The notes: generated by a model from the sequence alone, not told the origin. Positions 9,534-18,095 are shown, counted from the first letter of the stretch. The stretch is DNA of 64,000 bases from Azospirillum sp. OGB3 (GCF_014192915.1 NZ_JACHYN010000015.1:62001-126000); one strand, 5' to 3'. Made by a program: numbers and translations.

Positions 9534-11035
9534 GGACAGCCCTCCGTGTTCAGCTCCGGCCAACGTTGCGGCTCCCAGCGCGCCGCGACGCAGCCGGGCT
9601 CCGGTGCGTCGATGGGAAGCGACAGCCGGCGGATGCGCGAGGATTGCGCCGGATCGGCGCGCGGCTGGAAAAACAGCGCGACCCCGCAGTCGGTGATGCG
9701 CTTGTCCTCCTCCCCGTCGGCGTCGCAGACACGGTTGAAGCGGTGCGAAAAGGCCATGCTGTTCGCCACCACCACCCGGCAGGACCCGGCGCGCGAGGAC
9801 TCGTCGCCGGCATGGGCCTGCCACCGCTCCTCCGTCAGGCCGGCGTCCATCACCGGGGTGACGATCCAGTCCAGCAGCTTGGCCCGGCACAGCCACGCCG
9901 CCGGCCGCTCGCGCCCAAGGTCCTCGCAGATCATCACCGCCAGCCGGCCCATGTTGGGCAGCTCGACGACGATGACGCCGTTCCCCGGCGCAATGAACTC
10001 CTTCGCTTCGTCGAGCAGCCTCCCATCCGGGCCGCGCACGTCGTAGGAGCGGCACTGGTCGGCGTCGAGGTCCCAGCAGTGCAGCTTGGTCTGGCGAAAA
10101 ATCTCGGCCCCCGTCCGGTCGAGAAGGACCGCCGTGCTGCGCGGCTTCCCTTCCCCCTCCCCGTCCTGACGGACGCCGACGAGGACATAGCGGATCGGCC
10201 CGTCCACGGCCTGCCGCCGCACCGCCGCCTGGATGGTGTCGAGCGTCGCGGCATCGGCGGTAACCTCGGGAAAGACGACGATGGTCGCCCCTTCGGCGGC
10301 CAGCGCGTCGATGGCCGACGCCGCGCGGGCGCCGAGATCGCCGGGAACCGCGGCGTACCAGTCCGCACCGTCCTGGGAAAAGGTCCGCAGGGCGAGGTCG
10401 TCCTCGGCCAGGGCGAGCGGAACGACGCCGACAATGGGCGTCCATTCAGGATCGCTGGGGCACTGGTCGGCGACCTCGGCAACGCGGTGGAAGGCCAGCG
10501 AGACGGGCCGTTCGCCGTCCTCACCGTGGGGGCACTCCGCCGCGAGGGTCGGCGGCAGCAGGAGCAGGGTTTGGAAGAGGTCGGCCACATCGAAGGACTC
10601 GCGCAGGGGCGTGACCTCCCGGATGTTCACCGAGCGGTCGAACAGGCCGGGCCGCAGGATGAGCTGGCCGTCGGCAACGTCGCTGTTGAAGCGCCCGTGC
10701 CGCTTGTACCATTGCCGCGCCCGCAGATGACCATCGGACAGGGCGGGTCGCGACAGGACGCGTGAGGCCAGCGGCGCGAACCATTGGTCGATGGCCTGGG
10801 CCGCCAGCACACACCGGTCCAGTGGCTTTCCCTCGTCGGACGTGTCGATCCAAGACTTGAGAGCATCGGCGCCGTCGTCAGCCTCGAACAGCGCCATCAG
10901 CCGACGCAGAGCAGCACCCGCATCGTGCGGCGCGAATTCCAGGCGCAGCACGGCGCGCTCGGTCTCCTTCGGGTCTTGATCCAGTTGGTGCCGCAGCGCA
11001 ACGAACAGATCAGCCAGATGCATGCCTTCAACCAC
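9530..11035 (-). CDS. Nitrilase-superfamily (carbon-nitrogen hydrolase) protein with a long N-terminal extension
   Basis: A protein of about 501 residues. The C-terminal half is a nitrilase fold with an apparently intact triad: Glu257 (VVFPEVTAD), Lys317 (RQTKLHCW) and Cys370 (VMICEDLG). The first ~230 residues are not a nitrilase and I do not recognise them; they are helical at the start (DLFVALRHQLDQDPKETERAV). The expected reaction is hydrolysis of a nitrile, amide or N-acyl bond, or a sensor that keeps only the fold. The GTG at 11035 gives the longest frame; the ATG at 11023 is an alternative, and neither has a strong ribosome site. It forms a coupled pair with the small winged-helix-like protein downstream. 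Confidence 0.75.
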   Translation of the reverse strand: MVEGMHLADLFVALRHQLDQDPKETERAVLRLEFAPHDAGAALRRLMALFEADDGADALKSWIDTSDEGKPLDRCVLAAQAIDQWFAPLASRVLSRPALSDGHLRARQWYKRHGRFNSDVADGQLILRPGLFDRSVNIREVTPLRESFDVADLFQTLLLLPPTLAAECPHGEDGERPVSLAFHRVAEVADQCPSDPEWTPIVGVVPLALAEDDLALRTFSQDGADWYAAVPGDLGARAASAIDALAAEGATIVVFPEVTADAATLDTIQAAVRRQAVDGPIRYVLVGVRQDGEGEGKPRSTAVLLDRTGAEIFRQTKLHCWDLDADQCRSYDVRGPDGRLLDEAKEFIAPGNGVIVVELPNMGRLAVMICEDLGRERPAAWLCRAKLLDWIVTPVMDAGLTEERWQAHAGDESSRAGSCRVVVANSMAFSHRFNRVCDADGEEDKRITDCGVALFFQPRADPAQSSRIRRLSLPIDAPEPGCVAARWEPQRWPELNTEGCP

Positions 11036-11344
11036 GCAATGCGACGGGACGGAGCGGGCGCGACGGGAGCTATCGGCATCCCCTCTCCCCGGAGGGGAGG
11101 GGGCTAGGTCACCTCAAGCACCCAAGCCCATCCTGTTGAACAGCACGGCGGCGGCTTGGTTTCGCGGTTACGTTGTCGAGCGGGGACCGCTCCCGGCCCC
11201 AGGTCGCCCCGCCGCGGCATCCCTTTTGACAAGGAACGAAATGGGGTTAGCCGCCCTCTCGCTTAGCGATGCATTAACCATGATCGCCTGACCATCGCTC
11301 TCAGACAGCGTGCCTCGACGAGGCGAACCAGGGGAGCGTGGCTC
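11036..11344. other. Intergenic region with a divergent promoter area and one palindromic repeat
   Basis: No convincing gene lies in these 309 bases between the nitrilase-fold gene and the SGNH hydrolase gene. It holds the GC-rich repeat at 11080-11103 and an AT-richer stretch near 11260-11290 where the divergent promoters would be expected. The hydrolase gene is preceded by an AGGGGAG site just upstream of its ATG. Confidence 0.6.
11080..11103. repeat. Short intergenic palindromic repeat (CCCTCTCCCC family)
   Basis: CCCCTCTCCCC is followed directly by GGAGGGGAGGGGG, an imperfect inverted repeat. Very similar C-rich/G-rich palindromes occur at 18630, 26840 and 51370, all between genes, which suggests a REP-like family. 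Confidence 0.5.
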
Positions 11345-12100
11345 ATGACGGGACGGGTGCTTGGCGGAGTGTTGGCCGCTTGGGTGTTGTGGAGCGGTGC
11401 CGCCGCCGCGTCGGCGCTGTGCCCGGTCCCGCCCGGTGCCGATTCAGCCGCCGCCGGACTGGCGCACAGCCGGGCCGCCCTGGCCGCCGGTCACCCGCTG
11501 ACCGTCGTCGCCATGGGGTCGTCCAGCACGGAAGGCGTCGGGGCCACCACCATCACCGCCACCTACCCCGCCCAGCTCGACGCCATTCTGGAGCAGCGTC
11601 ACGCCGCCTCGGCCATCCAGGTCCTGAACAAGGGCATCGGCGGCGAGACGGCGGGAGCCAACCTCGTCCGCTTCGACAAGGACGTGCTGGCCGCCAAGCC
11701 GGACCTCGTGGTCTGGCAGGTCGGGACCAACGACAGTTTCCAGAAGGTGCCGCTCGACGCCTTCGCCGCCACCCTGCGCGACGGCATCGCCCGCATCCGC
11801 AAGACCGGCGCGGACGTCATCCTGATGAACCCGCAGTCCTTCCCTGGCGAGGCCAAGGTCGACTCCTACCCCGCCTACGCATCCACCGTGGTGGCGCTCG
11901 CCCGCGAACTCGACGTGCCGGTGCTCGACCGCTACCGCATCATGGCGTGGTGGCTGGAAAGCCGGCACTTCGCCGCCGATCAGGTGCTGAGCACCGACGG
12001 CCTGCACCTGAAGGACCTCAGCTACCGCTGTCTGGCGGAGTTCGTCGCCGACATGATCGACACCCCGCGGGTGGTCAGCGAGAAGACCGCGGCGCGCTGA
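11345..12100 (+). CDS. Secreted SGNH/GDSL-family hydrolase
   Basis: A 251-residue exported esterase or acetyl-hydrolase. Residues 1-24 form a signal peptide (hydrophobic core, ASA/ALC region). The SGNH blocks are visible: GSSST at residues 58-62 (nucleophile Ser, with Ser replacing the usual Asp of GDS), the Gly in NKGIGGETA, the Asn in VGTNDS, and the Asp-x-x-His motif DGLHL near residue 218. Substrates in this family include acyl esters, acetylated polysaccharides and lysophospholipids; nothing in the context decides. It is a single gene with its own upstream region and a strong hairpin after its stop. Confidence 0.85.
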   Translation: MTGRVLGGVLAAWVLWSGAAAASALCPVPPGADSAAAGLAHSRAALAAGHPLTVVAMGSSSTEGVGATTITATYPAQLDAILEQRHAASAIQVLNKGIGGETAGANLVRFDKDVLAAKPDLVVWQVGTNDSFQKVPLDAFAATLRDGIARIRKTGADVILMNPQSFPGEAKVDSYPAYASTVVALARELDVPVLDRYRIMAWWLESRHFAADQVLSTDGLHLKDLSYRCLAEFVADMIDTPRVVSEKTAAR

Positions 12101-12123
12101 GCCCACAGCATACGTTCCCAGGC

Positions 12124-12156
12124 AAGGGCGCCGGCGGTCATGCCACCGGCGCCCTT
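12124..12156. terminator. Bidirectional-type hairpin between convergent genes
   Basis: AAGGGCGCCGGCGG pairs with CCACCGGCGCCCTT (14 bp with one mismatch) around a short loop. It lies exactly between the SGNH hydrolase stop (12100) and the convergent ATPase stop (12163), so it can end transcripts arriving from either side. The flanking A and T pairs give short U tails in both directions. Confidence 0.7.
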
Positions 12157-12162
12157 ATGCTG

Positions 12163-12897
12163 TCACACGACCAGTTGCGCGCCGAGGAACTGCCGGAGTT
12201 CCGGGGTGCGGGGGTTGCCGAAGACCTCCTCGGGCGGGCCGATCTCGTGCACGCGGCCCTGGTGCATGAAGACCACACGGTCGCAGACCTCGCGGGCGAA
12301 GCGCATCTCGTGGGTCACCATCATCAGCGTCATGCCGTCGGCGGCCAGCTCCTTCACCACCGCCAGCACCTCGTTCACCAGCTCCGGGTCGAGGGCCGAG
12401 GTGATCTCGTCGCACAGCAGGGCCATCGGCTGCATGGACAGTGCCCGCGCGATGGCGACGCGCTGCTGCTGCCCGCCGGAGAGCTGGTCGGGGTAGGCGT
12501 CGAACTTGTGGCCCAAACCCACCCGCTCCAGCATGCGGCGGGCCATCGCCTCCGCCTCGCGCGCCGGCGTCTTCTTGACGACCATCTGCGACAGCATGAC
12601 GTTGCGCCCCGCCGACAGGTGCGGGAACAGGTTGAACTGCTGGAAGATCATGCCGACCTTCAGCCGCAGCGCCTTCAGGTGCAGGTCGTCGTTGATGAGC
12701 TGGGCGCCGGCCACCATGATCGAGCCGTCGTCGATCATCTCCAGCCCGTTGACGCAGCGCAGAAGCGTGCTCTTGCCCGAACCGCTCTTGCCGATGATGG
12801 CGACGACCTCGCCGCGCTCGACGTCCAGGTTGATCCCCTTCAGGACTTCGACGTCGCCGAAGCGCTTCTTCACCTCAGTGATCGCGATGAGCGACAT
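12163..12897 (-). CDS. Polar amino-acid ABC transporter ATP-binding protein (GlnQ-like)
   Basis: A 244-residue cytoplasmic ATPase of the PAAT importer family. Walker A is GKSGSGKST at residues 36-44, the Q-loop is in MIFQQFNLFPHLS, the signature is LSGGQQQRVAIARAL, Walker B is ALLCDEITSALDPE, and the switch His is in MVTHEMRFAREV. The FNLFPHL and EITSALDPE variants are typical of GlnQ/HisP. It is the last gene of a five-gene operon (regulator, binding protein, two permeases, ATPase) and overlaps the preceding permease gene by 23 bases. Substrate specificity is set by the binding protein at 14282. Confidence 0.93.
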   Translation of the reverse strand: MSLIAITEVKKRFGDVEVLKGINLDVERGEVVAIIGKSGSGKSTLLRCVNGLEMIDDGSIMVAGAQLINDDLHLKALRLKVGMIFQQFNLFPHLSAGRNVMLSQMVVKKTPAREAEAMARRMLERVGLGHKFDAYPDQLSGGQQQRVAIARALSMQPMALLCDEITSALDPELVNEVLAVVKELAADGMTLMMVTHEMRFAREVCDRVVFMHQGRVHEIGPPEEVFGNPRTPELRQFLGAQLVV

Positions 12898-13534
12898 TGA
12901 GCTTCCTTTCCAGAATCTGGCTGCTCTTGGACAGGGGCCAGCACAGCGCGAAGTAGATCAGGGCGACCAGCCCATAGACGGTGAAGGGTTCGAAGGTCGC
13001 GTTGGTGACGACCGTGCCGGCCTTGGACAGCTCCACGAAGCCGATGATCGAGGTCAGCGCCGTGCCCTTCACCACCTGCACGGAGAAGCCGACGGTGGGC
13101 GGGACGGCGACGCGCACCGCCTGGGGCAGGATCACGTAGCGCATCTGCTGGACGTAGCCCATGCCGAGGCTGGCCGACGCCTCCCACTGGCCGCAGGCGA
13201 CCGATTCCACGCAGCCGCGCCAGATTTCCACCAGGAAGGCCGCCGTCCACAGGATCAGCGCCAGCCCGGCGGCCAGCCAGGCCGGAACGTCGATGCCGAA
13301 CAGGCCGAGCCCGAAGAAGGCGAGGAAGAGCTGCATCAGCAGCGGCGTGCCCTGGAACAGCTCGACATAGCCCTGGACGAAGATCCGTCCGGCCCGCGCC
13401 TTGCCGATCCGCAGGTAGAGCAGCGCCATCCCCAGCAGACCGCCGCCGACGAAGGAGACCAGCGAAAGAACGACCGTCCAGCGCGCCGCCAGCAGCAGGT
13501 TGCGCAGGATGTCCCACAGGGTGAAGGTCATCAT
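12875..13534 (-). CDS. Polar amino-acid ABC transporter permease 2
   Basis: A 219-residue inner-membrane permease of the HisM/GlnP type with about five membrane segments. The characteristic VELFQGTPLLMQLF segment and the cytoplasmic EAA-type loop (CGQWEASASLGMGYVQQMRYVILPQAVR) are both present. The start is taken as the first of two adjacent ATGs (13534, 13531), overlapping the TGA of the other permease gene, so the two subunits are translationally coupled. The heterodimer works with the ATPase at 12163. Confidence 0.92.
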   Translation of the reverse strand: MMTFTLWDILRNLLLAARWTVVLSLVSFVGGGLLGMALLYLRIGKARAGRIFVQGYVELFQGTPLLMQLFLAFFGLGLFGIDVPAWLAAGLALILWTAAFLVEIWRGCVESVACGQWEASASLGMGYVQQMRYVILPQAVRVAVPPTVGFSVQVVKGTALTSIIGFVELSKAGTVVTNATFEPFTVYGLVALIYFALCWPLSKSSQILERKLNVAHRDH

Positions 13535-14202
13535 CGCGCGGCCCTCCGTGGGAACAGCATCCGCCCGACGCCGCGCAGCGCCTGCCGCAGCGCCAGCGCC
13601 AGCAGCAGATAGAGGCCGGTGGTCAGGAAATAGCTCTCGAAGGCGCGGAAGGTCCGCGACTGGATGAAGTTGGCGGCGAAGGTGATGTCCTCCGCCGCGA
13701 TCTGCGACACCACCGCCGAGCCGAGCATGACGATGACGATCTGCGACGACAGCGCCGGCCAGATCCGTTGCAGCGCCGGGATCAGGACGACGTGGCGGAA
13801 GGTTTCGAACCGCGTCATGGCGAGGCTGGCCCCGGCCTCGAACTGGCCGCGCGGGGTGGCCTCGATGCCGGCGCGGATGATCTCGCCGCTGTAGGCGCCG
13901 AGGTTGACGACCATCGCCAGAACCGCCGCCTGGAACTCGGTCATCTGCACGCCGAGCGACGGCAGACCGAAAAAGATGAAGAAGAGCTGGATCAGGAAGG
14001 GCGTGTTGCGGATCAGCTCGACATAGGCGACGACCGGCGGGCGCAGCCAGCGCGGGCCGAGCGACCGCGTCCAGGCGCAGGCGATGCCCAGCGCCACCCC
14101 GAACAGCGTGCCGATCAGGGTCAGTTCGACCGTCGTCACCAGACCCTTCAGGATGACGGGCCAGTATTCGGCGATCCACGAATAATCGAAGCGGTAGGTC
14201 AT
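13531..14202 (-). CDS. Polar amino-acid ABC transporter permease 1
   Basis: A 223-residue inner-membrane permease, HisQ/GlnP type. It contains the family segment VELIRNTPFLIQLFFIFFGLP and the ATPase-contact loop ATPRGQFEAGASLAMTRFETFRHVVLIPAL. Length and membrane layout are normal. It lies 79 bases downstream of the binding-protein gene and overlaps the second permease gene. Together they form the membrane channel of one importer. Confidence 0.92.
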   Translation of the reverse strand: MTYRFDYSWIAEYWPVILKGLVTTVELTLIGTLFGVALGIACAWTRSLGPRWLRPPVVAYVELIRNTPFLIQLFFIFFGLPSLGVQMTEFQAAVLAMVVNLGAYSGEIIRAGIEATPRGQFEAGASLAMTRFETFRHVVLIPALQRIWPALSSQIVIVMLGSAVVSQIAAEDITFAANFIQSRTFRAFESYFLTTGLYLLLALALRQALRGVGRMLFPRRAAR

Positions 14203-14281
14203 GCGGCCCTCCGGTCAGCCCTCCGTACGCCGGGACGCCGCGGTGGCCGAAGCCGCCCGCGCCGCCCCGGCCCTATGGTCG

Positions 14282-15073
14282 TCAGAGGTCCTTCGGCAGG
14301 TCGGCGGACAGCCACTTCTGCGCGATGGCGTTCAGCGAGCCGTCGGCCTTGGCCGCCGCCAGGATGCCGTTCAGCTTTTCCAGCAGGGCCGGCTGCTCCT
14401 TGCTCAGGCCGATGTAGCAGGGGGAGTTCTTGATGAGGAACTTCAGCTCCGGCCGCTTCGGCGGGTTGCGGGCGAGGATCGCCGCCGCCACGACGTTGCC
14501 GGTCGCCACCACCTCGACCTGACCGGACAGGAAGGCGGAGATGGTGCCGTTGTTGTCCTCGTAGCGCTTGATGACCGCGTCGGCCGGGGCGATCTTGGTC
14601 AGCTCCAGATCCTCGATGGCGCCCCGGGTCACGCCGACGGTCTTGCCGGCCAGATCCTCCGGCTTCGCGGCGGTGACGCCGGCCGGGGCGAAGACGCCGT
14701 TGAAGAAGGGCGCGTAGGCGTCGGTGAAGTCGATGACCTTCTCGCGCTCGGCGTTCTTGCCGAGGCTGGAGATGACCAGATCGACCTTGTTGGTCTGCAG
14801 GAAGGGGATGCGGTTGGCGCTGGTCACCGGCACCAGTTCCACCTTCACGCCCATCTTGGCGCCGATCAGCTTCGCCACGTCGATGTCGTAGCCGAGCGGG
14901 GTCATGTCCGGGCCGACCGAGCCGAAGGGCGGGAAGTCCTGCGGGACGGCGACGCGCAGCGTGCCGCGCTTCGTGATGTCCTGCAGGGCGTCGGCCCGCG
15001 CGGCGGGGGCCTGGGCGATGGAAAGGCCGGCGACGGCGGCGACGGCCAGGGCGAGCAGGGTCCTGCGCTTCAT
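14282..15073 (-). CDS. Polar amino-acid ABC transporter substrate-binding protein
   Basis: A 263-residue periplasmic protein of the SBP_bac_3 family. Residues 1-28 are a signal peptide ending near ARADA. The mature part begins ITKRGTLRVAVPQDFPPFGSVG and contains PLGYDIDVAKLIGAKMGVKVELVPV and VDLVISSLGKNAEREKVIDFTDAY, the standard lobe-1 motifs. An Arg in the AEREKVIDF segment usually binds the ligand carboxylate, which fits an amino acid. It lies 49 bases after the FCD regulator gene and is probably co-transcribed with it. Confidence 0.92.
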   Translation of the reverse strand: MKRRTLLALAVAAVAGLSIAQAPAARADALQDITKRGTLRVAVPQDFPPFGSVGPDMTPLGYDIDVAKLIGAKMGVKVELVPVTSANRIPFLQTNKVDLVISSLGKNAEREKVIDFTDAYAPFFNGVFAPAGVTAAKPEDLAGKTVGVTRGAIEDLELTKIAPADAVIKRYEDNNGTISAFLSGQVEVVATGNVVAAAILARNPPKRPELKFLIKNSPCYIGLSKEQPALLEKLNGILAAAKADGSLNAIAQKWLSADLPKDL

Positions 15074-15122
15074 GTCTCTAACTCCTCCGGTTGGTCTGGA
15101 TGGAATGGTTTTGTGAAAGGGG

Positions 15123-15800
15123 TCAGGCGGGGGCGCCGGGCGAGAGGATCTCGCGCAGGCCGGCCAGGGGATCGGGGGCGGCGGCGAGGTCGAGGCCGTC
15201 CTCGACGCGCCGGATGTGCTCGTCCATCAGCCGCGCCGCCCCGGCATAGTCGCCGTCGGCCAGCAGCGTCACGATGCCGGCGTGGTCGTCGCTGGACGCC
15301 GCGGCGTCCTGGTCGGACTGGTAGAGCATCGAGACCAGCGTCGTGCGCGCGGTCAGGTCGCGCAGGATGTCGGTCAGGAAGGCGTTGCCGAAGGCGTGGG
15401 CGAGGTGGATGTGGAAGTCGCCGAGCAGGCAGGTGCGCGACCCGACATGGCCGGAGTGCAGCGCCTCGCGCTCCTCCTCGACATGGGCGCGCAGGTGGGC
15501 GACGGCGTCGCCGGGCAGCGTGTGCAGATCGCGCAGCATCCCGGTCTCGATCACCCGCCGCGCCTGGAAGGCGGCCCGCGCCTCCGTCGCCGAGGGCTCG
15601 ACGACGAACCAGCCGCGCCGGGCGCTGACATGGACGATGCCGCGCGTCTCCAGCCGCATCATCGCCTCGCGCACGCGGGTGCGGGACACGCCGTAGACCT
15701 CGGCCAGCTTCGCCTCGCCCAGCCGGGTGCCGGGCCGCAGCCGGCCGCCCAGGATGGCGGAGATCACGCTGTCTTCGATGCTGTCGGAAAGCTGGGTCAT
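15123..15800 (-). CDS. GntR/FCD-family transcriptional regulator of the amino-acid uptake operon
   Basis: A 225-residue regulator. Residues 1-70 are a GntR winged helix (SIEDSVISAILGGRLRPGTR, then EVYGVSRTRVREAMMRLE) and the rest an all-helical FCD domain. Candidate metal ligands are in LLGDFHIHLAHAFGN and the later SDDHAG. I chose the ATG at 15800; a longer frame to 15899 would run across the palindrome at 15817 and is unlikely. The gene leads the ABC operon in the same direction, so it probably controls its own operon, with the imported amino acid or a derivative as effector. Confidence 0.88.
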   Translation of the reverse strand: MTQLSDSIEDSVISAILGGRLRPGTRLGEAKLAEVYGVSRTRVREAMMRLETRGIVHVSARRGWFVVEPSATEARAAFQARRVIETGMLRDLHTLPGDAVAHLRAHVEEEREALHSGHVGSRTCLLGDFHIHLAHAFGNAFLTDILRDLTARTTLVSMLYQSDQDAAASSDDHAGIVTLLADGDYAGAARLMDEHIRRVEDGLDLAAAPDPLAGLREILSPGAPA

Positions 15801-15816
15801 CAAGCTGCCGCACCAA

Positions 15817-15830
15817 TCTTGTATACAAGA
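15817..15830. promoter_or_regulatory. Perfect 14-bp palindromic operator for the FCD regulator
   Basis: TCTTGTATACAAGA is a perfect palindrome 16 bases upstream of the regulator's ATG. TTGTATACAA-type sites are known targets of FCD-family GntR regulators, so binding here would repress the regulator-transporter operon. No second copy was noticed nearby. Confidence 0.75.
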
Positions 15831-16000
15831 CTGTTGAGCAAGCGGCGTGCCAACCGGAAAGGCGCGGAAACGCTGGCCCCCGGCCCTTGTTGCGATCAAA
15901 AATTGGGCATGGCGTCGACCTGATTAAGCCTTATGCACTTTTCTGCGGCATCGCTTCGATCCGCCTGCTCCGAATGGCGAAGGGCGGCGGCGGATAAGGC

Positions 16001-16026
16001 GGAACCAACGGCCGCCAGCTCCAGTT
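16001..16026 (+). promoter_or_regulatory. Candidate EcfG-type (general stress) promoter
   Basis: GGAAC at 16001 and AGTT at 16023 are separated by 17 bases, close to the alphaproteobacterial EcfG consensus GGAAC-N16/17-CGTT with one mismatch. It lies 42 bases before the SDR start at 16068. The genes it would drive (SDR, zinc alcohol dehydrogenase, small membrane protein) are common members of such regulons. Confidence 0.4.
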
Positions 16027-16067
16027 GGGTTGAGGGACTCTCCCGCTTCGCAAAGAGGACCGTTCCC

Positions 16068-16859
16068 ATGGCTCGTGCAGCCACCCATTCCCTTGCCGTC
16101 GTCACCGGGGCGTCCACCGGCATCGGCCTCGAACTCGCCAAAGAATGCGCCCGGAACGGCTTCGACCTGCTGATCGCCGCCGACGACCCGGCCATCGAGG
16201 AGGCCGCCAAGGAGCTGCGCGCGCTCGGCGTCACGGTCGAAGCGGTGCAGGCGGACCTCGCCACCCTCGACGGCGTCGACACACTGTGCGCGGCGGTGAA
16301 GGGCCGGCCGGTCGACGCCCTGCTCGCCAACGCCGGCCACGGGCTGGGCCACGGCTTCCTCGATCAGGACTTCCAGGAGGCCCGCCACGTCATCGACACC
16401 AACATCACCGGCACGCTGTACCTGATCCAGAAGGTCGGGCGCGGCATGCGTGACCGCAAGCAGGGCCGCATCCTGATCACCGGCTCGATCGCCGGCTTCA
16501 TGCCCGGCACCTATCAGGCGGTCTACAACGGCACCAAGGCCTTCATCGACTCCTTCTCCTTCGCGCTGCGCCACGAGATCAAGGACTCCGGGGTGACGGT
16601 CACCTGCCTGATGCCCGGCGCCACCGACACCGAGTTCTTCGAGCGCGCCGGCATGGAGGACACCAAAATCGGCCAGGGCAAGAAGGACGACCCGGCGATG
16701 GTCGCCAAGGTCGGCTTCGACGCGATGATGCGCGGCGACGGCGATGTGGTGGCCGGCTGGAAGAACAAGCTGCAGACCGCCATGGCCGCCGTGACGCCCT
16801 CCGGCGTGCTGGCCGAGCAGCACCGCAAGCAGGCCGAACCCGGTTCCGGCCACCACTGA
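16068..16859 (+). CDS. Short-chain dehydrogenase/reductase
   Basis: A 263-residue cytoplasmic NAD(P)-dependent oxidoreductase. The cofactor motif TGASTGIG is at residues 13-20, NAG is in LLANAGHG, the catalytic Ser is in ITGSIAG, and the Tyr-x-x-x-Lys pair is in AVYNGTKAF. It resembles the DltE-like group of SDRs with a C-terminal tail (KNKLQTAMAAVTPSG). I chose the ATG at 16068 rather than an upstream in-frame start because it has an AGAGGA site and because the candidate promoter lies between them. It is followed 49 bases later by an alcohol dehydrogenase gene. Confidence 0.88.
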   Translation: MARAATHSLAVVTGASTGIGLELAKECARNGFDLLIAADDPAIEEAAKELRALGVTVEAVQADLATLDGVDTLCAAVKGRPVDALLANAGHGLGHGFLDQDFQEARHVIDTNITGTLYLIQKVGRGMRDRKQGRILITGSIAGFMPGTYQAVYNGTKAFIDSFSFALRHEIKDSGVTVTCLMPGATDTEFFERAGMEDTKIGQGKKDDPAMVAKVGFDAMMRGDGDVVAGWKNKLQTAMAAVTPSGVLAEQHRKQAEPGSGHH

Positions 16860-16908
16860 CGCTCGGCACGCCCGCCCCCTTTCCCCACCCCCCACGGAGG
16901 AGCTTCCC

Positions 16909-18081
16909 ATGAAAGCCCTGGTCTGGCACGGCACCGCTGACGTCCGTTACGACACCGTTCCCGACCCGGAGATCGAGCAGCCCCGCGACGCCATCGTCAA
17001 GGTCACGTCCTGCGCCATCTGCGGTTCGGATCTGCATCTCTACGACCACTTCATGCCCGGCATGGAGAAGGGCGACATCCTGGGCCACGAGTTCATGGGC
17101 GAGGTCGTCGACGTCGGGGCCGAGGCCAAGAGCGCCCTGAAGGTCGGCGACCGCGTCGTCGTCCCCTTCACCATCTGGTGCGGCGAGTGCGACCAATGCC
17201 GCCGCGGCAACTATTCGGTCTGCGAGCGCTCCAACCGCAACAAGGCGATGGCCGACAAGCTGTTCGGCCACACCACGGCCGGGCTGTTCGGCTACACCCA
17301 CCTGACCGGCGGCTATCCCGGCGGGCAGGCGGAGTATGTGCGCGTCCCCTTCGCCGACCGCACCCATGTGAAGATTCCGGACGGGCTGACCGACGAGCAG
17401 GTGCTGTTCCTCGGCGACATCTTCCCCACCGGCTGGCAGGCGGCGGCGCAGTGCGACATCCAGCCGACCGACACGGTGGCGATCTGGGGCTGCGGCCCGG
17501 TCGGGCAGATGACGATCCGCAGCGCCATCCTCTTGGGCGCCAAGCAGGTCATCGCCATCGACCGCGTGCCCGAACGCCTGTCCATGGCCAAGGCCGGCGG
17601 CGCCATCACCATCAATTTCGAGGAGGAAAGCGTCGTCGAGCGGCTGAACGAGCTGACCGGCGGCAAGGGTCCGGAGAAATGCATCGACGCCGTCGGCATG
17701 GAGGCGCACGCCACCGCCACGCTCGATTCCATGTACGACCGCGCCAAGCAGGCGCTGGCTCTGGAATCCGACCGCGCCCATGTGCTGCGCGAGATGATGT
17801 ATGTCTGCCGCCCCGCCGGCACGCTGTCGATCCCCGGAGTCTATGGCGGGCTGATCGACAAGGTCCCCTTCGGCATGTCGATGAACAAGGGCCTGACCTG
17901 GCGCATGGGCCAGACACACGTCAACCGCTGGACCGACGACCTGCTGCGCCGCATCCAGGAGGGCCAGATCGACCCGTCCTTCGTCATCACCCACACCGTG
18001 GGTCTGGCCGACGGGCCGGATATGTACCAGACCTTCCGCGACAAGCGGGACGGCTGCATCAAGGTCGTGCTCAAGCCGTAA
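16909..18081 (+). CDS. Zinc-dependent alcohol dehydrogenase (formaldehyde-dehydrogenase-like subfamily)
   Basis: A 390-residue medium-chain dehydrogenase. Catalytic zinc ligands are in SCAICGSDLHLY and GHEFMGEVVDVG; the structural-zinc cysteines are in CGECDQCRRGNYSVC. The NAD-binding motif is AIWGCGPVGQMT. The extra loop containing GGYPGGQAEYVRVPFAD and the GDIFPTGWQAA segment place it with the glutathione-independent formaldehyde dehydrogenase / threonine-dehydrogenase-like group. An AGGAGG-like site precedes the ATG. Its position between an SDR and a small membrane protein is seen in alphaproteobacterial stress clusters; the true substrate is not known. Confidence 0.9.
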   Translation: MKALVWHGTADVRYDTVPDPEIEQPRDAIVKVTSCAICGSDLHLYDHFMPGMEKGDILGHEFMGEVVDVGAEAKSALKVGDRVVVPFTIWCGECDQCRRGNYSVCERSNRNKAMADKLFGHTTAGLFGYTHLTGGYPGGQAEYVRVPFADRTHVKIPDGLTDEQVLFLGDIFPTGWQAAAQCDIQPTDTVAIWGCGPVGQMTIRSAILLGAKQVIAIDRVPERLSMAKAGGAITINFEEESVVERLNELTGGKGPEKCIDAVGMEAHATATLDSMYDRAKQALALESDRAHVLREMMYVCRPAGTLSIPGVYGGLIDKVPFGMSMNKGLTWRMGQTHVNRWTDDLLRRIQEGQIDPSFVITHTVGLADGPDMYQTFRDKRDGCIKVVLKP

Positions 18082-18095
18082 CCGGGAGGTGCATC

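Noticed and set aside
9530..11035. A reverse transcriptase-nitrilase defence protein
   Set aside because: The nitrilase fold is present, but no reverse transcriptase motifs (such as YxDD) occur in it or next to it.
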